A stretch of DNA of 64,000 nt from Arachis hypogaea (taxonomy: Eukaryota; Streptophyta; Magnoliopsida; Fabales; Fabaceae). Positions 56,314 to 64,000 of this stretch are shown in pieces (within the stretch, counting starts at the first letter, position 1; every line of letters begins with the position of its first letter). A model generated the notes under the pieces. It was given only the letters and a program-made list of their open reading frames with translations. It was not told the DNA's origin and searched no databases. The stretch is taken from assembly GCF_003086295.3 (NCBI RefSeq), contig NC_092039.1, positions 69,769,649 through 69,833,648 on the forward strand, written 5' to 3'. Position numbers and translations under genes: made by a program.

Positions 56314-57758
56314 CGTCCGACCAATCAGCATTTTTGGGTGACAAGTTTCTAATCCCAACACTTTTGCATTTCATTTTTAGGTCTTTTAGGATTTTTAGTT
56401 GCATCTTCTTATTTTGTATGTATGTATAATAAGCTTAGTCAAAATAATGAAATTTTCCAAGGAATTTGTCTATATTGATTTGAAAAAAAAAATTTAGAAC
56501 TTGCTTGAATTACATATATCGTGGATCATGTTTTTGAGCTAAGAATGCAAGCATGTGAGTTTTGAGCCTAATTATGTGGTTACATCATATAACCACTTAT
56601 TTCTATTCTTGTGTGCATTGTTCTCTTTCTATGATTGTAATCTTTGATTTGATTGATTCTATATGTTCATTCTTTTATGTATGAATGCACTTATATGATT
56701 GAGGCCATTGTTTCGATTAGCTCACTTACTCAAATAGCCTTACCTTTTATCTTCCATTGTTAGCCAACTTTGAGCCTATGAAAAACCCATTTGTTCTTAA
56801 TTTTAGCACATTACAAGCCTTAAAGTGAAAAATAATAAATGTTTCTTATTTGGATCTTTGATTAGCTTAGTCTAGTGAGAGTGTTTATCATTCAATTGTG
56901 GGAGAATTGGGAACATTGGCTGGGATAAAAGAGTATTTTTGTATTTTTGTTAAAATTTTGAGAATTGGGTACATACTCATGTATTAATTGAATGTTAAAC
57001 CATATGCATTGATGATCTTGTATATATATTTTAGTTGAAAAAAATGAGGAAAAGAAAAATAAAAAAAGAAAAGGAAAAAGAAAAAATAATATAAAAAGAA
57101 AAAGAAAAGCAATAAAAAGGGGTCAAAATATTCCAAAGTAAAGTTCAATAAAAATCAATGCATATGTGTGGTGATCAAAAAGAAATGCATGAGTGTGTGA
57201 AAAAGTAAAGAATGGATAGTTAGGTTTGTTTAGAATTGTATAGGTTGTCATATAGGTTAGGTGGAAAGTTTAAGTTAATCAAATATTCAAATTTCAAGCT
57301 CACTTGACCATATGCATCCTTACCTTGACCCTAGTCCCATTACAACCTATGGATAAGTCCTCATGATATTTGTATGCATGCATGAACTAATTGTTGATTG
57401 TTAGATGAAAAACAAATCTTGAAAAGCATGATTAGGGGAGAATTGAGTGAATCAACCCTATACACTTGAGTGACTAGAGCGGATACACATCCAGTGAGGG
57501 TTCGATTGCTCAATTACATATTTTCACCTATGATCATATCTTTTTGCAAGTTTGAAAAATCTTTTAAAAACTCAATTCAATTGTGGGTATGATTTGATTG
57601 CTATTGCTTTAACCCTTGAACTTATAGATGTATTGTTGGAAATTGATTTATTTTGACCAAGAAATTACATTCATTTAGATAGATTGCATGTAGGTAGATT
57701 GCATATAGTTTATTTGCATTGAATAAATGTTGATACCCTTTGTTTCCTTCTTGAGTTT
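56314..57758 (+). other. Non-coding spacer between cassettes (element D)
   Basis: Collinear with 11573-13033. It has a decayed polypurine tract at 57045-57117. No open frame is worth calling. Confidence 0.6.
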
Positions 57759-57794
57759 AGCATGAGGACATGCTTAGTTTAAGTGTGGGGAGGT
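57759..57794 (+). promoter_or_regulatory. Hairpin plus polypurine tract at 3' LTR of D
   Basis: The 6 bp stem AGCATG / CATGCT closes AGGA (57759-57774), then TAGTTT and AAGTGTGGGGAGGT, one base before the LTR. Confidence 0.85.
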
Positions 57795-57795
57795 T

Positions 57796-59378
57796 TGATA
57801 AATCCCAATTTTGTGGTTTATCTTGTGCTTAATTTAGGGGATTTTATCAACTTATCTCACGTTTATTCAATGAAATAGCATGGTTTTGTAATTCTCCATA
57901 AATTTGTGCTTAAGAGTGAAAACATGCTTTTTATGCCCTTAAATTGGTAATTTTAATTCACTTTAATTCCATTCGATGTCTTGATGTGTTTGTTAAGTAA
58001 TTTCAGGCTCATAAGGCAAGTATTGGATGGAAGAAGTGAAGAGAAAAGCATGCAAAGTGGAGAATTCATGGAAAAACAAGGATTTTGAGTGCTTAGAGCG
58101 ACATGCACACATGACGGACGCGCACGGGTGAGGAGGTACATCGTCGAAGGCGACGCGTACGCGTGACATGACACATACTCGTGAGAAGAAAACCCAGACG
58201 ATGTGTACGCGTGGCCCATGCGTATGCGTCACAACAGGCACGTGACCTCATTAAAGTGAAAACGTTGGGGGCGAATTCTGAGCTTCCCAGGCCCAAATCC
58301 AACTGATTCTAGAAACTATTTCATCAGAATTTAAGATGGGTCAAAGGGGGAGCAATTAGTTTTAGGTTAGCATCATGTAGTGTAGTTTTCTAGAGAGAGA
58401 AGCTCCCTCTTCTCTCTAGAATTAAGGTTCTTAGGTTAATTTCCATCTTAGATCTAGGTTTAATTCCTTATTTTCATCTTGTTTCCTTTACAATTTTTTG
58501 TTCCTACATCTTCATTCTCTTAGTTTGTAGTGTTAATTTCCCTTTTATGTCACTTTTATGTTTATGAATCCTCTTGTTGGATTTGGATTTCCTTTAATGC
58601 AATTTGAGGTATTTCATGTTTAATGTTGTTTTCTTGAGTTGTTATTGTTGATTCCTTGTATTGGGTAGTTGTTAGATTTTATATTTTTTGCAATTTAATA
58701 TGATTTCTTTTTATGCCTTCTAAATGTTTGACAAAATGCTTAGTTAGATGTTAGAGTAGCTTTTTGGGCATTCTTGGCTTGGAAGGAGAAATTAGGTGCT
58801 CTTGAGTCATTAATACCCAATTTAGATTGGTGATCTAGAGTTGTTAGTTAATATTGTTTCCATTCACTCTAATCTCTTGCTAATTCAATTAGTAAGTTGA
58901 TTAGGACTTTTGGATTGAGATTAACTAGTCTTATTTGACTTTCTCTCGTGTGAAGATAACATTATACCTTCTTCTATTGTTAGAGATTACAAAATAGGAT
59001 AAATTCTTGTTAATTATTGTTATGATTAGTGACTAGGATAGAAAGCCTATATTCTCAATCCTTGCCATGAATGTCTCTCTTTATTAATTGCTTTCTTTAG
59101 TTGCTTGCTTTACTTACTTGCCATTAATTTTCTTGCCCCTTTTACCAAATCAAACCCCCCTTGTTCCTCCATAGCCAATAATTGATTACTTCATTGCAAT
59201 TCCTTGTAAGACAACCCGAGGTTTGAATACTTCGGTTAATTTTCATTGGGGTTTATACTTGTGACAACCAATCATTAAAATTTGATTTGAGAGTTATTAG
59301 TTGGTTTGGAGCTATGCTTACAATGAAGTTCTTATTTCTACAAGATAAATTCTAGACCGACAATAATTCTCACTTTCA
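57796..59378 (+). repeat. 3' LTR of element D
   Basis: 1583 bp partner of 51039-52604. ACGCG palindromes are at 58100-58240. Confidence 0.92.
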
Positions 59379-60596
59379 CTGCCACTGTCAGCCCCTAGTA
59401 TCACCAGCCACGGTCAGCCCCCCAGCCGCCGCCACTCTTTTCTTCATCACCTTCTCTGTGCTCGTCGCGAAGCCGCCGCTACTCTTCTCCTCCTCACCGT
59501 ATATGTGCTCGTTGTGAAGCCCGCCTTTGTGATCGTCGGCGGCGGCAATGACAGAGGGTGCCATCAACGGTCTTGTTCTTGTCGCTATCCTGGATGTCTC
59601 TGCTTGGCTTCTCTCTCTTCAAGCTCGCTCTCTCTCCCTCTCAGATCTCACTCTGTCTCACGTGAAACACAAACGTCTCTGCTCACTTGTCCTCCTCGTC
59701 GTCACCTCCGTGTAACTACTCGGCCATCACCTCCTCGCGGACGTCTTTGTTACTCGGCTACCTTGTCTTCTCCAGTGAGCACTCCTCCATTGGTTCTTCA
59801 GTCCTAATTTTTTTCTGAAATTAATTATGATTAATCTATACTTCTGAGTTAATTATTCTTGTTAAGTTGTATGGTTTTTGATAAAAAATTTTCTAAGGTT
59901 TTTTTAAAATAATTTTGTTGATTGTTGATGGTAATTGTTAATTCTATGTTCTAAGTTTTCTGAGTTCTGTAATTATTAATTTTGTATTCTGAAGCTGTAT
60001 GTATCATTGGATTGTTGCTGATGTGAATAGAAATTGTGTAAATTTGTGTTCAATAATGAGTTCTGAGTTTTTTGAGTTCTGTAATTGTTAATTTTGTATT
60101 CTAAAGCTGTATGTATCATTGGATTGTTGCTGATGTGAATAGAAATTGTATAAATCTGTGTTTAATAATCAACACTTGGTTATTGGCTATATGTAATTTG
60201 TGTAAGTTTAGATTCAATAATTAGAAATTTGTATAAGTAGTGTTTAAACTTAGTTTGTTCTTTTAGTGGTGGAATATAATGTGTTTGTTAATTATATGTC
60301 TTTTGATTGTCTGTAGTGGTAAATTTTAATGTTTGAATTTGTGAATTTTGAATTTTCAATGATAAATTATAGACATTTTAAATTTTAATATTTAAAATTT
60401 TGAATTTTGAATTTTATTAATTTTAAAGTCATTAAATTTAAATATTTAAAATTTTATAGTGAATTTTAATAATTTTATTTTATATTTATTTAAATCGGTT
60501 TAACCACGATTCGATCCCGATTGAACCATTAAACTATTGAACCAGTCCCTTGATCGGTTTAATGACCGGTCCAGTTCTCGTAACCTTAATTTTTAA

Positions 60597-61504
60597 TGAA
60601 GATAAAGATTGTAAGCGAGAATTAGAGAGGCAGTTACTTGCTTTTAGACAAGTAGAAGTTAGCTCCTTTGTCAGTGTCCAATCTCTTTAAAATCATCCGG
60701 CATGTCGTAAAAACCACCCTTTTTGCTAAACTTATTGTTTTATTGACCCTACTTTATTTATTGAATTAATATATGAACAGGTCCTATTTAATTATCCTTA
60801 CAGAAAATTAAGGATGGTGGATACGTGTTGGTATCATGGGTATTATCTTTAACATTTTAAAAGAAAATTAACACAAATCATATCACAATCTTTCAAGAAT
60901 TTACAAAGTTTAACATAAGATAACACAGTTCAAAGTTCCAAACACAATTTAATATAATCCAATACAAATATTAAATATCTAACTTGAGGAAATGACAAAC
61001 TTATAACTTTATATATAGATAGAGGTATTTTAGCTTTTAGCTTTTATTTTATATATAGATAGAAGTATTTTAGTAAATTCCTCCATTACGGGGATTTCGC
61101 GAGTCCCCGTTAAACAGATACCTCTATTTCCGTTCCGATTCCATTGCGGGTAATCCTCACGTGTATCCGCTTCCATGGGTATTTTTGTCGTCCCTATTTC
61201 ACAGCAAGTATACTATTGGACGAAAAATAATACTACTTTATCACATGAACATGGACATGGACAGACTTTTTAAATTTGCAGAACTGTGTAAGTGATTATA
61301 TTTGATATTAAAAATAATCAGGAGTACCTAAACTCAGATTCATTAAAAAATATTACATGCTCTAGATCATCATCATATGATTCATTCACTACCCTTAAAT
61401 TAAAATGAAACAGATACACAACTTTAAGTAAATGTAAGAGAGAGAGGGAAAGGGAGAAACCATGAGTTTAACTAAACGTACATTTTCTGAAAATTTCAGA
61501 GCTC
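60597..61504. other. Intergenic region between transposon and TMKL1-like gene
   Basis: No gene is seen. A GC-richer patch at 61080-61200 (TCCCCGTTAAACAG, GGGTAATCC) looks like a remnant of a small DNA transposon end. The part just before 61505 should hold the gene's 3' UTR. Confidence 0.45.
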
Positions 61505-64000
61505 TCAAAACGGGGTAACAGTTCCACTTCTTGTTTCTGTAGGGCTGTACAATGCAGACCTGTTCCTTGGTCTGTTCTCCTCCAACTGCCTCACAACTTC
61601 TTCCATGCTCGGCCTAACTGCCGCCACCGGTGCGCAGCATCCCATCGCCAGCTTCAGTGCCTGCACCATGCCATCTTCCATCGGACTTCTTATTCCTTTC
61701 AAGAGCTCCACATCGAACACTTCCATTGTTGTCTCTTCCAAAACCGCCACTTTCACCATCGCAGGCAAGTCAACAAACTCTCCATTTCTTCCGTTTTTCC
61801 CTGGCTTCTTCCCAATCAAAATCTCCAGCAGCAGTATACCAAATGCATAAACATCAGTCCTGGAATTGCATTTCTTCATTTTTTGAAGTTCCGGAGCCTT
61901 GTAGCCGTCTGCTCGAGCAAGTGCTACCATTTCGTCGGCTATGGAAGGAACCATCAGCTTATCAAGGCCAAAATCAGTGACCCTCGCAACAAAGAAGTCG
62001 TCCACTAGCACATTTTTGGATCTTACGTTCGCATGAGTGATCGGTACATCAAGTCCTGTATGAAGATAGGCCAGCCCTCTCGCTATTCCCAATGCGATCT
62101 TGTGTCGCCTAGCCCAGTTCAGCACTGGTTTTCCTGCTTTAGTTTCTGTAGAAAAGCAAAATTACAGCAAAATGGTCAACACTCAATTCCAAGCAACAAC
62201 ATAACTATTGATATCACCAAAGCCCGTTTAAGTTTACTTCTTTTTTTTCATCTCAACTTTCACTTAAACTCCCATCTGATGTAGAAGAACTGGAATCATC
62301 AAGAATCATCCTGGCGATGACGAGAGTGATCCTACTGATAGGCATTATGAACTATCTTATTTGAGGTACAGGACATAGAATAAGCATAAACTATTTTATG
62401 ATATTAATCCAGTTTATTAGGATATGACAAACATTACCTTAAGAAAATTGTTATTACAAGAATATTATTAGATCAAGAATGACATACAGAAGTCACAAAG
62501 TTATGCACAAGACATAAATACAGGCTCTTGATTCTCTCTATGTTTTAAGCTGAATAGAAAAGCTAGTAAATGATTTAACTGTCGTCCAAGTTAAAAGTCT
62601 TACATGTCATTGATTTGAGAAATTAACAGGATAATTTCTCTTCTCTTTTCAAGGCTGAGAAATCGTATGTAATTTTATTCTAGCACTGGAACACTCCGAA
62701 GGGTTATATATATATTTCAGTTTGAACCAATCCAATCAAATTAGATACAAACTATGAAAAAGATTTTAGTATGACGAGGATTTTAACTGTGTAAACTTGA
62801 GAGTGAAGTGGCAGTGCAATATGAAACATCATTTATGCAAGTGTTTATGTATATAGTCCTTACCATGAAGAAGCTCATGAAGGGTTCTAAGAGGAAAATA
62901 GTCATAAATAAGGAGCTTCTCGCCTCTCTTCCCCTGATAGAAGGCTCTCAAAGGAATCAAGTTCTCATGACGAATCTTGCCCAACTGCTTTATAACTGGC
63001 AAGCACGAGTTCCTATCCTTGCAGCTACCTTCCCTCAACAACCTCAAAGCAATGGTGCTCCCATCAGCAAGCTTCGCCTTATAAGCAGTCCCATAACATG
63101 TCTTCTCCATGACTTGTCCAGTCGCATTCAACACATCATCCAACGTCAAATTCTCGCCGCCGCTGAATATCATAAGCTTCCCTTCCCCCCCATCACCATC
63201 ACCAGCCCCACCACCACCACCATTCTCATCATCTTCCTCTTCGTCATTCAACTCATCTTCACTCTCTCCGCTACCCTTCCTCTTCTTGTTCTGCATATAA
63301 CCAATCAACAAAGAAGCCAAAACAACTGCACTAGTCATAAGACTAATAACTATGCCAGCAACTGCACCAGAACTCAGTGCAGAGTTTCTGGTGCAACTTC
63401 TCAAAGGTGGTCCACACAAGTCAGGACTATTCCCTTCAAACACATCAACCCCAAATTTGTTCTGCCCAAAAAATGGCAAAACCCCGCTGAAGTTATTATG
63501 AGAAAGGTTCAATTTTTCAAGCTTTAGCCCAAATAAGCTCTGAGGAATTGAACCAACAAACATATTGTTCCCTAAATCAAGCTGCTTCAACCCACCAAAC
63601 TTCGTAACAAACTCAGGAAACTCCCCAGAGAACCTGTTATCACCCAAATCAAGAAACTGAAGACTCTTACAAGAAGAAGAGTTAGGCAATGCAGGTTCTG
63701 GAACATTCCCAGAGAAGGAGTTTCCATGAACCCTAAGAGAAACAAGTCTATCACAAAGATTCCAAATTGAAGCAGGAATCTGCCCAGTCAAAAGATTATC
63801 ACCAAAATCAATGTCAGATAATGAGGTACTGTAACCAATTTCAAGAGGAACCGTTCCTTTCAAGGAGTTAATGTTAAGGTAGAGGCTTTGAAGCAATGGA
63901 AATTCACCAAGCTCTCTGGGGAGAGAACCAGATAGATTTGCAGAAGGAAGCTGAAGGGATTGTAAGTGAAGAGAAGGGTCTTTGTGGAGTGAGAGATTGG
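61505..64000 (-). CDS. TMKL1: TMKL1-type LRR receptor-like pseudokinase (5' end outside window)
   Basis: Exon 1 runs from beyond 64000 to 62864, the intron is 62863-62146, and exon 2 is 62145-61505. The join CTTCATG|AAACTAAAG keeps the frame (LLH-ETKAGK). Order: leucine-rich repeats (63999-63420), cap with CGPPLRSC, one transmembrane helix GIVISLMTSAVVLASLLIGY (about 63370-63297), a basic stop-transfer, an acidic/Gly-rich juxtamembrane stretch, then a kinase fold. The VAIK Lys is Arg (TIALRLL), HRD is replaced by ITHANVRSKN, and DFG is kept (VTDFGLDKL). This is a pseudokinase, as known for Arabidopsis TMKL1, probably a plasma-membrane signalling scaffold. The frame is intact and the codon use is ordinary. 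Another LRR-RLK III member is possible. Confidence 0.9.
62146..62863 (-). other. Intron of the TMKL1-like gene
   Basis: 718 bp with GTAAGG donor at 62863 and TTTCTACAG acceptor ending at 62146. AT-rich, no insertion seen. Confidence 0.9.

Larger units (their letters stand above)
51039..59378 (+). mobile_element. Element D: complete but decayed A-type retrotransposon
   Basis: LTRs at 51039-52604 and 57796-59378, PBS at 52611, an ORF1 pseudogene, the conserved hairpin, an ACGCG array, a short basic ORF, internal cassette 56275-56313 and LTR-adjacent cassette 57759-57794. The LTRs differ at several sites in the first 70 bases, so D is older than B. Flanks CACCA and CTGCC do not match, so no target duplication is claimed. 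Confidence 0.9.
50709..60596. mobile_element. hAT-like TIR element, split by element D
   Basis: The left end CAATGTTTTGAAAACTGG (50717) and the reverse complement of the right end TAAGGTTACGAGAACTGG (60588) form imperfect inverted repeats, both continuing with ACCGG. The flanks ATTTTTAG (50709-50716) and ATTTTTAA (60589-60596) are an 8 bp duplication with one difference, as hAT elements make. Without element D it would be about 1.5 kb, so non-autonomous. The interior is GC-rich at 59379-59800 (CCGCC repeats), then AT-rich. No transposase. Confidence 0.7.

Noticed and set aside
51034..59383. Target-site duplication for element D
   Set aside because: The flanks CACCA and CTGCC do not match, so none is claimed although the LTR pair is clear.
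59505..59807. 100-codon plus-strand ORF, Ser/Arg-rich
   Set aside because: Low-complexity CCGCC-rich DNA inside the hAT-like element. No recognisable domain or start context.
62808..63527. 239-codon plus-strand ORF
   Set aside because: Lies antisense to the TMKL1-like exon 1, whose LRR, membrane and kinase features are clear.

Overview
The window is plant nuclear DNA, almost certainly from a legume and most likely peanut or a wild Arachis species. That assignment is an inference. It rests on the dense ACGCGNNCGCGT arrays, the Athila-like LTR retrotransposons primed by tRNA-Asp, and the repeat-to-gene ratio. The only ordinary host gene is at the right edge: the 3' two thirds of a TMKL1-type leucine-rich-repeat receptor pseudokinase (61505-64000, minus strand, two exons). 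Nearly everything else is LTR retrotransposons, stacked and nested.

Layout. 1-6075 is a minus-strand non-autonomous element (A) with an intact orphan ORF1 (2774-4444), a tRNA-Asp primer site, and the start of ORF2, a 'putative plant transposon protein' (1-498). Its 5' LTR (4593-6075) is also the 3' LTR of a second partial element (6076-8307). 8308-10202 is an LTR carrying an array of TAACGTT hairpins. 10203-14013 is the 3' part of a plus-strand relative of A. 14014-16685 is a decayed ORF2 split by a solo LTR (14490-15950). 18302-36730 is a gag-protease element (C). C is interrupted by complete element B (22997-31636, TSD ATAGC), which itself holds a solo LTR (26035-27672, TSD CCATG), and by another solo LTR (31932-33809, TSD ATCAT). 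36731-38930 holds LTR and 3' fragments. 38905-39702 is a truncated coiled-coil transposon ORF. 40299-50423 is a dead Tat-like Ty3/gypsy gag-pol on the minus strand, split by three solo LTRs. 50717-60588 is a hAT-like TIR element holding complete element D (51039-59378).

How the parts relate. A, B and D share one plan: LTR, tRNA-Asp PBS, ORF1 with a conserved C-terminus, a conserved hairpin, a CpG-rich palindrome array, then ORF2 or a short basic ORF. After that come a hairpin with a polypurine tract, a 1.4-1.8 kb non-coding spacer, a second hairpin with a polypurine tract, and the LTR. None encodes reverse transcriptase or integrase, so they must borrow both.

The most novel signal is the hairpin plus polypurine cassette. 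A stem of 6-8 bp closes a nearly invariant AGGA tetraloop a few bases before AAGTGTGGGGAGGT or AAGTTTGGTGT. The stems differ between copies, but base changes are matched on both arms, so pairing is kept. It occurs both at the 3' LTR and again more than 1 kb inside. Several LTR families also carry their own covarying palindrome arrays. Boundaries marked by matching target-site duplications were read directly. All family names are from memory of sequence patterns and were not searched.
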